Shown here: piece by piece, positions 13,096 to 26,367 of the stretch
Layout of the letters: every line of letters begins with the position of its first letter
Numbering within the stretch: position 1 is the stretch's first letter
Assembly: GCF_014805625.2 (NCBI RefSeq)
Contig: NW_023998415.1
Coordinates: 28,134,002 to 28,198,001 of the forward strand
DNA: 64,000 nucleotides
DNA from: Glossina fuscipes
Lineage: Eukaryota; Arthropoda; Insecta; Diptera; Glossinidae
Reading direction: 5' to 3'
Translations under genes and position numbers: made by a program
The notes under the pieces: generated by a model
The model's database searches: none
What the model saw: only the letters and a program-made list of their open reading frames with translations
What the model was told of the DNA's origin: nothing

Positions 13096-14404
13096 TGCAA
13101 ATTATATCAGACAGATGGGCGTATACGAATATTTCGAAAGCGTTTTCACGCCTTCCATTTTTTTGCCCGAAATGTCGTGACACCTGTTTTTCTATTTCGT
13201 AGCTTACTACATTTTTATTCCACACCAACTTTATCATTTCCGTAGCTTTGTGTGTATTTTTTCTAGGTTAATCTAATTAAAAGCGCAGAATAAGACAGTG
13301 CCATATATGACACGATCTCTTCAAACGATAGCTTTTAAACCATCGAAACGTACGTTATTCAAACATTGATACCTAACTTATGTGGAATTTCGGGGAAAGT
13401 TGACGCATCATTTACGTTTCATGAAGCGACCAATTACAGCGGAACGAATTCATTTTCACACCTAATGTTTTATACGCGTTTCTTTCCTCTCTGACTGAAA
13501 TCTATTTAAACAATTCAATACAAAGTTACGCTATTTTTCACTTAATTATCACTCAACATGTTTTAAGTCGCTGTACATATTTGCGATTTCGAGAAATCAC
13601 TTCTTTTTTTTTTTTTCATGAACCACCCATAACTGCTGCCATTCGCTTTACTTAATACAAACAAGTTAAAAGTACATTTAAAAGTAATAACCTCCGAGAT
13701 AAATTTTTGGCTTCATTGTCGAAAATCTCTTTGCTAATTACTCATTCATTATTCTCATAGATGAGTTCACGAAAAAACTCTCCACATCAATTTAGCCATG
13801 TCTCATTGCCTGTTCGTTTAAACTTGGAAGCCTCACGATCGCAGAAATTGATCTGGCCAACGACAAGTTGAAAGATATATTTTTAATTAGCACAATCGGA
13901 CAAAGTTAAAAAGCAAGCAAATAGGTTATAGTTGGGGTAAGGTCATCGTTAAATACTTCAGATGACAACGCTTCGCATAATAAAGTCATAATTCATTTGT
14001 TTTCGGCGGAACACATTAAAAAATATAGTCAAGAAGGCAAACTTAGCGCATTTAATATTCTTGTTAAAGATCATATCATTCTTTGCCTAAGTAAGGGCCC
14101 AGCCGATTGAAATATTTCACATCGAAATGCTATTATTCAAGAATTGTTTGTTGTTCAGAAATGTTCAAATTTCTTTTCTCCTGAAAGTGACCACAAAATC
14201 CACTTTCAAAAGTGTTTGCCCGTACGCGCAAAATACATCAATAAATTGACATAAATTGATTGATTTTGGTAAGCATGGATTTGCTATATAGATCTATTTG
14301 TTGGATTCCTTCATTTATCAGTTGATAAAAGGCATGTAATAGTAGAGCTTGGCAAACTAATATATTTGCAACTGCTTTTCTCGCATTTTAATGTAAATTT
14401 TTTT

Positions 14405-14622
14405 ATCTCTTATGGTGGCTATGATTTTCAAAATATATATCATGCGATATATTACATATGATATGACACACGATATATACATTTTATACAAAAACAATCT
14501 GTGCTCGTGGTGGTCTATGGTTTCATATCTCTTCTGATGGCTATGATTTTCAAAATATATATCATGCGATATATTACATATGATATGACATATGATATAT
14601 ACATTTTATACAAAAACAATCT
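14405..14622 (+). repeat. direct duplication of a 96-bp unit
   Basis: Two 96-bp copies lie at 14405-14500 and 14527-14622, offset by 122 bp, and I count four mismatches between them. Each copy starts ATCTCT and ends ACAAAAACAATCT, and contains GGCTATGATTTTCAAAATAT and CATGCGATATATTACATATG. The 26-bp spacer is not repeated after copy 2. This is a recent local duplication of AT-rich, partly palindromic sequence with no known role. Confidence 0.9.
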
Positions 14623-16725
14623 ATTGTATATAAGTTCGTGGGGGTGTTATGAAAACATTAGGCCCAAATTGAATACAATTTTCTTCTTGTCTTTTTTCTT
14701 TTCCTTCGTTAATCTTTGTGCATTTTAAGTGGTTTATTTTGTTTAGATCACCTGGAAGATGAAAATATTTTTGGTTTCTAGTAAATTACTTGAGCTGATT
14801 TTTTTCAAAAGTTTACTTGCCATGGCAATGAAACGAATACAAACGAAAACAAGAGAGAAGAAGAAAAAAAAAAAGAGATAATCAAATAGCTAAAAAGTCT
14901 TGACAAGTTTATTGCAATTTTCGTTTGGTAAATGAACCCAAACATTAAGAAACATGACAACAGTCCATTGAAGTAACGAAAATATAGAGGAAGAAGAGGG
15001 TTGTTTTTCTATAAATGACAATTGATAGATGAAATAACCATTCGTACCTAATGACAGATTAACGTAGTCAATGAAAAAAAAAAAAAAAAAAAAAAACTCC
15101 AAATTTTATAAAGAAAAAGAAAGAAAATTTCAAATTTTTTAGATAATAAATGAAAAGATTTATAAGTTTACGCCAATAGAGATAGAGAGAGACGACAGTT
15201 AAAAAAAACCAAACGCAAAAAAAAGTGAAATGATAGGTTGCGTTGCGTTGACGCCTAATTATTTAAATATGTTCATTAAAATTGGGAAGTAGAGTCATCT
15301 TTACAGCAAACGAATAGGCCAAATAAAGAGAAATGATGAATGAAAAGATAAATTAGTCTCTAGCTTATTGTGCGGTAGTTTACGTTTAAACAAAAATTAT
15401 CCCCCATCGTTACTTTCAAGCGGCCATATTTTTTCATCGTCAATTTGAAACTACATGTCGGATACATTCTGCGTTACAATTTTTTTTGTAAAGTGACAAT
15501 AAACATCGGTCGGTAAAACGCTCACTATCTGAGAGAACCACACTTAGCCGATAAGTTCCGCCTTCGCGTCATTCAGCAATATACACGCGTATCATCAATA
15601 TTTTATCATGATGTTTGTAAAATTCCCGTAGAAAATATTAAAAATATTAATACAAGAACGCTTTTGCAATTAACTACGGATTAGAATGCTATAATGTAAA
15701 TACAAACTTTTTTTCATTGCATTACATTACATTGTTTCATTAATGTTTGTCTAAAGCATGCGTTATCTTATAAGAAGAGATCTCTCACCGCTGAAAAGAA
15801 GCTATGAAAGCGTATGCTTGGGTGAAAGCAAGCTTCTTCACGTTTCTTGACGTTTTAGTGGTCAGAATAACCAACTATTGCGAATGAAGTACACAAATTT
15901 TTTGAAATCGTGTTTGATCTATGCTTGTATAAGGGCTCTTCGATCTTGTGCGTATGAATTTCGATGAGATTTCTGTTAACCACAGTCCGTCATTTATAAA
16001 TCCCCAAGCTTTTAATCATCCCATAATCGCTTAAAATCTATTCTCTAGATTCATTTCCGAACAACCTTTTTTTCGTGTATATAATTTATTGCACATAAGC
16101 TTATTGCGTTTTCTTTAATTGTGCCCCCAGAGTCTCAGCGGCATTAGAGCAGCAAGTGGGCAATATTGCAGTGGAATTGTGCCAATTGACCAGTTGGTCC
16201 CAGTTTTACCCTATGGCTTTGATATCTTCAGGGAATATTTCCACTGAGCTTTAAAGTAATGTTTTCTATACGCTTTGTGTTAAAGTCTGCTCTTATTATG
16301 ATGATAAGCTGATGAATTCTATTTTCAAACTCGATAGCCGGTCATGATCTAAGAGTGCGCAGAATGTATTTCACTTTTTTTCCCTAAACTTTTCCTATCC
16401 TGGTTGTTTTAACCACAGTAGACGACGACAGAGAGGCAAAAGAACGATCGAGCAGAATTAAATCTATTCAGATTTTGACACTGACAAAGATTATATGTAT
16501 AATATAAGTACGTGTTGCGACGCAATCTTTCGGTCACAAGTATGAAAATATTAACATCTTTTGTTATCTGTTGACGCACGCGGCGCTTAAGGGACTACGA
16601 TCATTATTATATGAAACAGCGGTTGGAAATGAAAAAAGTTTTTTTTTTGTTTTATTTCGGTATTTAATGTAATTTTCTTCTTTTACATTTAAAATTAACT
16701 ATGCTCCCAAAACATTTTTCTATAG

Positions 16726-16751
16726 TCACCGTTACCGTTACCGTTACCGTT
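16726..16751. repeat. (ACCGTT)n short tandem repeat
   Basis: About four hexamer units, TCACC-GTTACC-GTTACC-GTTACC-GTT. It is a hexanucleotide array and not an arthropod telomere motif. Confidence 0.9.
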
Positions 16752-18764
16752 TGTTGAAGCGAGAAAATTTCATTTTTACAAAAACGGCATTCATAAAACA
16801 TACATACGAAAATTATGCGTATATATGTATAAGTGAAAGAAAAAGTTTGTAGAATTTTTTTCAATAAGTGGCTTTGGAGTTATATAACTTCTCCTATAAC
16901 TTTATCAAGCCATATTATGGTGTATATGAAAGGTTATCGGCCCAACTATTCCATAGATAATTAAAGAAAAAAAAAAAATCACTTTGTCACCTACTATTTT
17001 CAGTCGAAAGTAATTGCGCCTCGACTCAAGCTACAAACCTTCACGAGCTTGTTTTGCGAGAATCAACGAAACGTAATATGTTTGCTCATTTTCGTTTCAG
17101 AAATTCCCGCAGAAGAAACACACCGCAGCCGATTAATTTTCATCAAAAAATTTTAAAAAGACGAAAGAGGTCATCGCATGACTACATTGAAGAACCAAAC
17201 ATTGACTAGAAAGAAGAATGAAAGTGGACAGGATGTCCAGCTGCAAATTGCTATTGAAATGAAACGAAACCAAGCCATTTTCGATTGATGCGGCGGGCGA
17301 TCCTAAGAGGAGGGCTTTTAAAAAGCGAAAATAGATAGGGCAGCCCGGATTAAGAAAACGCTTTGTAATGGGAGGGGGTTTGAAACGAATCGTGCATCAT
17401 GCATCATGAGTTGCGCCTGCGGGACTCATCCATTACATAGGGTGGACCTTATGCATAAGCTTCTCGCTCCGTAAAGCTTTCCTAAAGGCGTTTGACAAAA
17501 ACAAACCTATGTAATCCACTTGATACGACTCTTGGAGCAAATTTCGAACGATTTCTGAACTTGTTCCGTGGTTGCCAATTAAAAGCACCTATTAAGTTGT
17601 AATCTTTACGACGGAGAGTGTCGGAATGACAAAGTTCGGATAACCATGTAAATGAACAGGTAAACATCGATTATCAATCACAAATCTTCTGCTGCTTGTT
17701 GAAAATGAAAACACGATAGTTATATACAGATGTACACTGTATGTAGCAATTATCTCTTTTCAACTTTTTAAAATAAATGATAATTTTTTTGAACTGTTGA
17801 AAAAAAATTTTTATTGTGCCATTAAAATTATATTTGTTGAATTGCTAACGGTTGTCATAGTTACTTTTTTTTGGGATGCATTAAAGAAGCCTGAGGAAAA
17901 AATATTGGAGCAGCATTAAAATGAATATATACAGCGACGCGCTGTGAAGACATGAACATTAAAATGGAATGAACGGTATAAGCCTTTAATTTTGTTTTTA
18001 TATAAAAATTGTTTTTTTGCTATGCATGAAAAGTGACGTCAAAAAACGCACTAAGCTTCAACTACCACTAGCATTTATTACAATTTTTGCGTTATGTACG
18101 CAATATGGAATAATAAGGATTTCGTTCACTTTTCTCCTCGGGGCGAATATGATATTAAAAAACAAGTTTATTATCATGTGCTGCTGTTATATAAAAACAT
18201 ATTATGTGTATATAATAAAAATAAAAACATTTTGTGAGTCCTTAGTTTCAACGCATGACTTCTTTAGGGATTAAGGAATTTTTTTGATTGGAAACATTTT
18301 TACATAACCAATTAAAATGGTAATAATTTGGATGATGAATTTGCAACATTGATATTATATGATAAGGTTCATAATTTTATCGCAAAGGACTCGTTTTGAA
18401 CATGATTTGCGAGCTAATGTCTTCAAGTACCTCAGATAAATACTCAATTGCAGTAAAAAAAGGAAAAATTAATCTGAGCCAAAAATCGGACTAATCTCAT
18501 TACATATCAAGATAAGAAGAAAGTTCTCAGCGTTTCTTTTACATGCAAGCTGTAACACTTTAACCGAGACAACGAAAATGCATTGCTCTTTTCACGATAT
18601 CTCACACACAAGATTTCGAGCATCCGGAGAAATTCCATTGTTGCGCTTAATTGCCATAAGAAAATGCAATCTAAATAACTCAATAGTATTAATGAGAAAA
18701 TTGTTATTTTATGTAGAGGAAGGTCAAAATCATCAAATTTAACCGTTGTGTATATTGATACTTC

Positions 18765-18766
<2 letters not shown>

Positions 18767-18802
<36 letters not shown>
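18767..18802. repeat. (AT)n microsatellite
   Basis: Uninterrupted alternating AT. A GTCCGTCCGTCC-type stretch follows at about 18826, which may be a very degraded member of the dispersed repeat family. Confidence 0.9.
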
Positions 18803-18805
<3 letters not shown>

Positions 18806-19327
18806 TATAAACTTTGGTGTGCACTTATCCATCCGTCCGTCCATGGGGCAATAGTTTTGTTTTGACAAAGCCGAAACTTTATTTATACTTACTCCCTGGA
18901 TGAAATGATGATCATATGGAAATTTTTGAAATGGACGTAATACGCTTAAAAGCTAAAAAATAAATGAAAAAGGTTTTCTAAAAAGATAGAATCTCCGTTG
19001 GCTTATTTGTCCGAACACATTTAACATTTATGTTTTGCATTTCTTACGCGTCAAAATTCCATGCTATCGCGGATATAACACTTTTTGTCCATCCCCAGTT
19101 AAAAGCGACCGCTTACCTTGTCAATAAGAAGGTGTATAAAGTTAAAAAAAATAATACGAGTATAGGCTACCATTAATGGTTGAGCCAGTGCTTCTTAAAA
19201 AAAGTATGGCATGTAAAATTTATTCTTTTAAATTTTCAATTCTTCTTCATTCACCTTCATTCTCCCCATTTAACAAAACAATAAATGCAATAAATTGGTA
19301 AGAAATTCAGTTTTAGGAAATTTTGGT

Positions 19328-19334
19328 ACACACC

Positions 19335-19380
<46 letters not shown>
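19328..19380. repeat. (CCCA)/(CA)n microsatellite
   Basis: Three CCCA units lead into about 19 CA dinucleotides. Confidence 0.95.
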
Positions 19381-19383
<3 letters not shown>

Positions 19384-19993
19384 TCTTGTCCGCCTTCTCC
19401 ATGCCAAATTGGTCATTTTCACATAACAATGCAACAGTTAGTGTGTTAGTGTTCACAGTGTCGTATGTAACGGGCGCAAGATTACAAAATTTTAATCCAT
19501 ATCTTAATATATTATTACAATTTTTCCCTTTTCTTTTAATTAAATAATCCAAGAAATAAAGTTTAAAACAATTAACATTGTTTCTGATGACAGTGACAAA
19601 AAAAAGAAAGACAACAAAAAAAAAAAAAAAAACAATATCGTAATTGGTTGATAACCGAATGAAAATAAAAAAAAGCAAAAAAAAAAAAAAAAAAGTAAAT
19701 AAATAAAAAGAACGCGCATTAACAAGAAAATTAAAAACCATAAAAACTCTTTGAAAACCACTAACGATGGAGCGGTGAAAAGAGAAAGAAAAGTTAAAGA
19801 GAAGTAAAAACAGAAGGAACAATAACATCAAAGAATTTTAAATGAATGCATACAATGCATCAGCACATTTTATTTTATGTCGTGGTTGTTGATATTGTTG
19901 CCGTTGATGATAATGATGAAAATAATGCTAGGAAATGAAAACAACAACAATAACAAAAAAGAGTACTTACACTACATATAAATATATACATTC

Positions 19994-20024
<31 letters not shown>

Positions 20025-20035
20025 TATGCATATCG

Positions 20036-20085
<50 letters not shown>
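19994..20085. repeat. long (TA)n array with TGTA/TGCA interruptions
   Basis: A stretch of about 92 bp that is almost entirely alternating AT, broken by short GTATA and CATATCGT pieces. Confidence 0.95.
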
Positions 20086-22387
20086 CCTTTAGAGTTTCAA
20101 TTACAAAAATTACTGCAGAAGGTGTCAATCAGCATTAATAGCTAAGGAAATATGAGAGGGAACGGTTGTGCGTTAAAAGAAGAGTCTAGTGTTTAACCCT
20201 TTGTGGATAAAAGCCGAAAATATTATTTGGTATTTATTCACTTTTCTTTAAAAAAAAAGTTTAAATTGGGGTTGGTGGAAGGTTTACGAAATTTTTTCGC
20301 ACACAGTGTTCACAAAAATCTAAAAGTTGGGTGTGGTCCATAATCATAAACTGTTTTCTAGTGGTTTCCTTTTTTTATTTATTTGTATTATTTTTTTTTT
20401 TTTTTCATTTTCTTTTCTTCCTTTCATTATTTCGAATCTCTCTACACTATAATCATCGTCATCAACGTTCATGATTTCGAAGTTATATATACTTTGCATT
20501 TAGCCTTTTTTTTTTTTTACTTGGGTGTAATTTATATCAACAAAACAAAATTAAAGGTAAAGATTTTCTCTGAACGTTGACGGAAGTTGATACTTCAGAC
20601 ATGAGTGATTTTATGCGGGCGCTTTCTCTCTGTCAGTCTGTCGGACCGCGCCTTACAGAATATGACAATATCTAACTGAAGCTGGTCACGTGCGTTAAGC
20701 CGTCCAATTGTTCTCTTCTAGATTTTCTACCGAAACTATATACAGAAAGAAAAAAAAAAGAAGAAAAATACGAGCGAAAACAACAGCAGCAACAACTAGA
20801 AAACAAAAATAAAAGGATTACGCATACGTCCGAAAGGGGGAAATAATCAAGAACGTTAATGACCATAAATTTAAATTTATTTAAGTAAAGTAAAAGATAT
20901 TTAACACAACGACTTGGACAAGGTGGTACCACTATGCTTGCAAATACGTGTATGCATGTATATGTTTGATAATTTGGTATGGGTGTGTGTATGCATATAT
21001 GTTATGCAAGTATGTAAATTTATTTTGAAAAAAAAAATTTTGTTCTTTCTTTTCATTTTTGTGCTTAATTACTTGTATCTGATTGCCAGGATTATTTTGT
21101 TCGTTTGTTTTTATTTGTTTGACTTTCCTTTCCCATCATTAAGAGACCAGAAGTAGTAATAAAAAAAAAGGGTTTTTTTATTCGGAATTTTTTTTTTTTT
21201 TTTTTTTTTTTGTTTTCGATGAAGCCACCATTACCACCCCCTGTGCCCATATGCTTTTCATTGGCTTTGTACAGTTTATGTAATTTCATTCTTTTTATGC
21301 ATACATTTATGTATAAATAATAATAAATTAATATTTAATGGCCAGTTAAGGGTCAACAGTCAATGCAAAATATTTGGTGGTTTGAGAATTTAGAGATTAT
21401 AAAATGCGCTTAGATATGCGTTGAGATAGTCGCCGCTTATCGATTACGTAAAATTATTTTACGACCAACGATTTTTGGTTGTACTAAGTACGTAAATAAC
21501 TCCTCATAGGTTTTTGTGAGAGATACCGTTCATATACACCAGAGGCTATTACTTGGGTGCATTAATGTCGTACGCGCTTTCCGAGCAACTCTTCTTTTGT
21601 TCTTCTGGAAGTTAAAGCGAAATTTTTATGAAAAGGGTCAAAATAAATGGTTAGTTATGGGCAATGTGATGAAGGATATATATGTTACCATTCTGGTCAA
21701 ATAGCCCTTTGTTTTATAAAAAAAAAAAAAACAATTTATTTGCACATCCCACGACTCCCGAACATGAGATATTAAAGGCATTTCTAAGGTCATCTATTTT
21801 TCGTTATCGTTACTTCTGCGGCCACGATTTTTCGTCTATTGAAAAACTCGCGGTTGCGGAAACAGAGATAGGAAACTAACGCTGATTGCATATGTCCTTA
21901 GCTGGACGTTAGCCTCCGTCAAAGATGTCGACTACTACAGCAAATATTGAACATTTGTTCCGAATATTCTGCAGAGCTATGTAACATGCTAATCAATAAA
22001 ACGATGCGCCTTCTATTAAAAAAAAAATTTAGTATTTTATATTCAAAATTTGCTAAGAATCGAAGACAAGTGTCTTTTATGATTCGTTTTGCAGCACTTT
22101 TAAGAAATGAGTCAACTCAGAACGCGGCTTTACACCGCATTTAATCATTATAACCACGTCGGCCGTCTAAGTTAACCCGTAAGTCCTATCGTTTCTTTAT
22201 AAACGTATAAATAATAATTTTGGTTAACTACGTACCGCTTGAACTCTGTTCTCACATTGTTTAAGCCTAGACAAGCCTGCCGGGTTAAATGAATCGACTA
22301 TTGTTAGGCACATAAAATCCTAAGACAAGGCATGTTACCCGGGCTGGTGTCAACGGGTCGCGCTGTGCTACTTGTGATATATGGATA

Positions 22388-22600
22388 AGGGTAGTCGAGT
22401 AGGTAAAAACCGCGACTACCAAGTCAGTGTTCAATTGGGGTAGAATTTGCTTTGATCGTAGATAGGGTGGATGATTAGTCTATAAAGATGTAACGCTTAC
22501 CGATTGGGCACATATCTACAAGGCTGCGGTCATCATCTCCCAATCTCTTCCTCTTGCCTCACTTCCTTCTGATCGGCACAGTGCTACTCGCATAGGGGAC
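22388..22600 (+). mobile_element. SINE-like tRNA-related repeat, copy 2
   Basis: The left end has TAGTCGAGTAG, which fits the A-box consensus. It is followed by GTAAAAACCGCGACTACCAA and AGTCAGTGTT, which align with the 30.71 kb copy (AATAAAAATCGAGACTATGA then AGTCAGTGTT). A GATCGTAG motif follows, also shared. The right part, CTTACCGATTGGGCACATAT plus a pyrimidine-rich tail, matches the 6.6 kb copy. It therefore links the other two copies and defines the family at about 200 bp. Confidence 0.55.
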
Positions 22601-22690
22601 ATCGCCTAAGTCATTGACTCGTATTAAAAAAAAAAAAAGAAGAATATATTAAGTTTGTGAAGAAGTATGCAGAAAGCCTTAAGATGGACC

Positions 22691-22790
22691 NNNNNNNNNN
22701 NNNNNNNNNNNNNNNNNNNNNNNNNNNNNNNNNNNNNNNNNNNNNNNNNNNNNNNNNNNNNNNNNNNNNNNNNNNNNNNNNNNNNNNNNN
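22691..22790. other. assembly gap (100 N)
   Basis: Exactly 100 N, a size often used as a placeholder when the true gap length is unknown. The apparent ORFs reading across it are artefacts. Confidence 0.98.
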
Positions 22791-23051
22791 TTCATATAAT
22801 GGCTTTTCGAAATTGGGCGTTAAATGGGCAGTGGAACTCTACGGCCCACCTCCCTCTTATTGTACCCATCGATTCGCAAAGTAATTCTAAGCCTCTATGT
22901 TCGTCTATCCGTTTAATGTTCAATTTATCGGATGCAATTCTTTGAGAAATTTTGATGAAATTTGGTACATCGAAGGACGAATGCTTTTGGAAATGGTTTG
23001 GATCGTTCCACTGCCCATTTAACGCCCAATTTCGAAAAGCCATTATATGAA
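22791..23051. repeat. 47-bp perfect inverted repeat beside the gap
   Basis: Left arm 22791-22837 and right arm 23005-23051 are exact reverse complements over 47 bases, separated by 167 bp. The left arm begins at the first base after the gap, so its true outer limit is hidden. The right arm fits the normal 3' part of the dispersed repeat (compare 1765-1783 on the minus strand), so the left arm looks like an inverted extra piece. Confidence 0.95.
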
Positions 23052-23085
23052 TGACTACATTAAGCAATGTGGTATAGGGTATTTG
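22845..23085 (+). repeat. dispersed repeat family, copy C
   Basis: The order of blocks is CATCGATTCGCAAAGTAATT, then GTTCGTCTATCCG, then AATTTTGATGAAATTTGGTA, then GGAAATGGTTTGGATCG, then CCACTGCCCATTTAACGCCC, then TATATGAATGACTACATTAA, ending TAGGGTATTTGAG. This is the most complete copy and serves as a reference for the others. It has no coding capacity. Confidence 0.7.
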
Positions 23086-23089
23086 AGGG

Positions 23090-26000
23090 CGGGCCGTGTC
23101 TCACCATAGCCGGTTTACTTACTTAGATTTCAATTCGACTAAACTTTGTACCAGGCATCAAAGGCTACATACGTATACATACGTTCTTAATCAAAGAGAC
23201 ATTTTCGGTCGCACAAAAGCCGCAATAAACCGCACAAAAGAGTTACGTCTTACATTAACAAAATAATTCGTATAAATAAATTTAAAGAAAAATATTTTTA
23301 AACTCATCACTGAAAACGAGGACATACTGCACTTATTATCTCAAATGCTTGACACAGAAATGCACGACAAACGCACTATAAAGTGCATGCATTTATGAGC
23401 TTTCGAATTAGTGTACGCTCGTCGATCCATTTTCCACTGATTACACCTACACATCAAGCGTTATAAGAAGAAAGGATACATTCATGACAGTTCAAAAAAC
23501 AGTATATTTGAAATATAATCTTCAAAATTTATTGTAAATACGGAAAAGAATATTAATCGCTGCACTGACACCCTGTCGCTAAACAAGACAGTCTGCCTTT
23601 TAATGTAAATCCGCTTAAGGTTCCATTTATTGTTTCTTTCTCTAATTCTTAAGACAATCTTAAATGAAATTATTTTCGAAAAATGTGCCTCAGATCGGAA
23701 ATATGAAGTAAATTGTTTTACTCTTTTTTACTCATGATTCTGACAGAATCTTATTGCAATTACGTAATATAAAGGGCTTAACTTATACTCGCCATATGTT
23801 CTTTTAAGGTTTACCAATTTTTGTAAAGTTTTCCAATTGTTCAGATATATATATATATATATATATATGTATATTTTATATATATATATTTATATTTATA
23901 TATATATATATTTTATAATATTGCGACCTACAATATAAATCTTAATAATTCTTCTCTGTGTTTTTCTACGCTGCAAAGCGTTGGCATGGCTAGAAAATTT
24001 TTTATTTTTAAGACGACAATAACTAAAGCAGACATCAATCAATTTATAATAGCTTAACACAAATACTCTACAAAAAAAAAAAAAACAAAAAAAACTGCTG
24101 TTGGCCAAATTATCAACAAAAAATATCAAATAACCTTTTTTACGGAAAATAATAATAATAAAATAAAAAACCAAAAAAACGAACACAACAACAACAAGAA
24201 TAACTTTCAGAAACAGTGAGCCTTTAATGGAAAAGTTGGTTAATGCTTTCATAATTTTCTAACATGTTTCGCTAGTACATAAACAGACGATAAGTTCATC
24301 GTGATCCAAATGGCATACGTGTCCGTGTATTTGTGCGCGTATGAGAGGCAACACATATGTTTATTAAACGGACATAAGATCAGATTACATTGTTAAAGAA
24401 AACGTGTATGCATGACAACCAAAACCAATACAACGCATTCACATATGATGACAAATCTTCGGATGCACGTGTATAGAGAAGTAAGTTTTAGGCAGGAGTA
24501 AAGAAAACATACTGTGTTTTTTTTTCTTTTTTTTCTTTTTTTCAAATAAATAAAAAATAATTGCCAGTAACCGCAGATCGATCATAGGAAACAAAAAATG
24601 AAATGAATAAAAATAAAGGGAAAATAACGCCGAAAATTAAAAAGAGAATTTAAAGAAATCAATTTTGAAGGTATTTGTCATGGTCACCACATATATAAAC
24701 AGTCATACGTGTACATGTCAGATTTTATGTTATCACAAAGAATTTCCCTCAAATAAGTTTAAAACGTGTTCAAATTATGTTTCGTTTCGATTGAAGCCAA
24801 AGGATAAGGAAAACTGGCTTTATTATTGCAAGCAACCATCGTCCATCGTCAGGCACATTGTTCCAATTGCTTATCATTGCTGCAAAATAAACGAAATAAA
24901 AGTCCTTTACAAATAGTTTGCAAAAATATAAGCCAACATATAAATAATAAAGTGTAATAAAAAGGAAGTTTATATGTCAAGGATTTTTATTATTTTGCAG
25001 ACTTTTTTTTTTTTTTTTAACTAATTTCTTTTACTGATTTACTTTTGTACTTAGATGTCAGCTTTGTTGCCTGCTGGTGATGTCTACATATAAATTTATA
25101 GATATGTGTTTTTTCCATTTTATTTAGTTTATCCCTTTCTAAGCATATATCTTGATCTTGACCGGGGAAAAAAGACGCTGTCAGGCGAAATTGTTAAATT
25201 TTATTTATTATTGTGTGCGTGATTTCCTTTGATTTCACTGAATTATGTGCGAATTTTGTGCCTTTCTACTTAAGATTTAAAGATTAATTTCTCCTCTAAC
25301 CATCGTCTTTCGCAATTGACTTGTGTGGGTCAATAAAATGTTAATAATGACATTGAAAATAGTTGCCATATAAATGAAAGCATTTTCTATTATCCCACTT
25401 ACTTAAGCAGAAGGAAATTTTTAATTTTCAATTTCTATCAGATTTTTACATTTTTTTTTTTTTTTGTATTTCTTTCACAGAAATGAAAAAAAAAAAAAAA
25501 ATAAAAATGCCTCTATGTCGTATTATACATAATTCATTCCAATTAAATACTATCCGTTAGTCATGGCAGATCAGGCTCTTTAAGTTTTTTACAAATTTTA
25601 TCCGAATTCATATTCGACTGCTTATCGTTTTCGTAAGCTAACTAACTATTAAATTTTCTGTGCCGGTAAAAGGCGAATAAATCAATTCGGACACGATTAA
25701 TTCTGGACCAATATATCGCTGAATTAAAGTAAAAATAAGGAGAATGCTTGAACTATCCCTCAGTATTAAGTCGATAGAAACTACATCTACATATTCAGCC
25801 TAATTTATATAAATAATTATCCAGTAACTGTGTGCAAATCCTTCTTTCAATTCAGTCAACCTTCGAACTTCTCGAAAAGACTTAAGGGCTCAGCAATTTT
25901 TAGACCGTAATTTAGCAAAGAGGGAAGAAAAAATTGCCAGCTCATGACAATGCTCATTTTCGAACTTTTCGAAGTGTCGGCGATAATAAAAGGAAGGGCG

Positions 26001-26240
26001 CAAACAATTCTTTACTTTTAAAGGGTAGCGTTGAGCAACTCAAACGGATGGATAGGCAAACAAACACATATCTATAAATTGATTTTTATTTTTATTTTTA
26101 TTGTTTTCGAATATTTGTATATTTTGAATTTTTAGACGTGTACTTCGAGGCTTTATTTTTTATATATTCGGTAAATATTATTCGCACTATTTTTGGTGGG
26201 TAAGAGAAAAGCACATAAAAAGCCCGTTTATCTTAGTGAT
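23090..26240. other. AT-rich non-coding stretch
   Basis: No gene is supported. It contains (TA)n at 23844-23912, A-rich runs near 24071-24094, T-rich runs near 24518-24542, 25004-25018 and 25451-25465, and unique AT-rich sequence. The 118-codon minus-strand ORF at 23896-24252 is Phe/Lys/Ile rich from T-rich DNA and is judged spurious. Confidence 0.75.
23844..23912. repeat. (TA)n array, interrupted
   Basis: Two alternating TA blocks are separated by GTATATTTTATA and TATTTATATTTA pieces. Confidence 0.95.
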
Positions 26241-26244
26241 AAAT

Positions 26245-26367
26245 TTACTTATTCATTATTTCCATGGCGACGCTGGCAGTGCAGGTCTCTTCGACCTGGA
26301 GCGGTATAAGTTCCAGGACTTCTTGTATAAATGCATCTACTCGTAGGCATACCTTATAAGGTCCTTC
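26245..26367 (-). other. short coding-like island (possible terminal exon)
   Basis: Forty open codons on the minus strand end in TAA at 26247-26245. The codons are richer in G/C at third positions than the surroundings, and the peptide includes VDAFIQEVLELIPLQVEETC. An AATAAA hexamer lies about 90 bases downstream on the same strand (plus-strand 26152-26157). The upstream side has only a weak acceptor-like TTAAG. I do not recognise the peptide, and the island is short enough to be chance. Confidence 0.15.

Larger units (their letters stand above)
13100..22385. other. AT-rich non-coding stretch
   Basis: No gene is supported. Besides the 96-bp duplication at 14.4 kb, it holds (TA)n arrays at 18767 and 19994, (CA)n at 19328, an (ACCGTT)n run at 16726, A-rich and T-rich tracts at 15072-15096, 19615-19694, 20391-20405 and 21190-21211, and unique AT-rich DNA. 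The minus-strand ORF at 19313-19831 is 172 codons long, but it is built from (CA)n and T-rich DNA (Val-Cys and Phe runs) and is not a gene. Confidence 0.75.

Noticed and set aside
17482..17667. 61-codon minus-strand ORF as a possible retroelement endonuclease part
   Set aside because: No catalytic motif could be recognised in any frame.
18820..18970. further copy of the dispersed repeat after the TA array
   Set aside because: Only the ATCCGTCCGTCC piece matches; the later blocks are not in order.
19313..19831. 172-codon minus-strand ORF
   Set aside because: Built from (CA)n and T-rich DNA; Phe and Val-Cys runs, no domain.
22657..23067. ORFs across or next to the 100-N gap
   Set aside because: The plus-strand ones read through N. 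The minus-strand one lies inside the inverted repeat and dispersed element.
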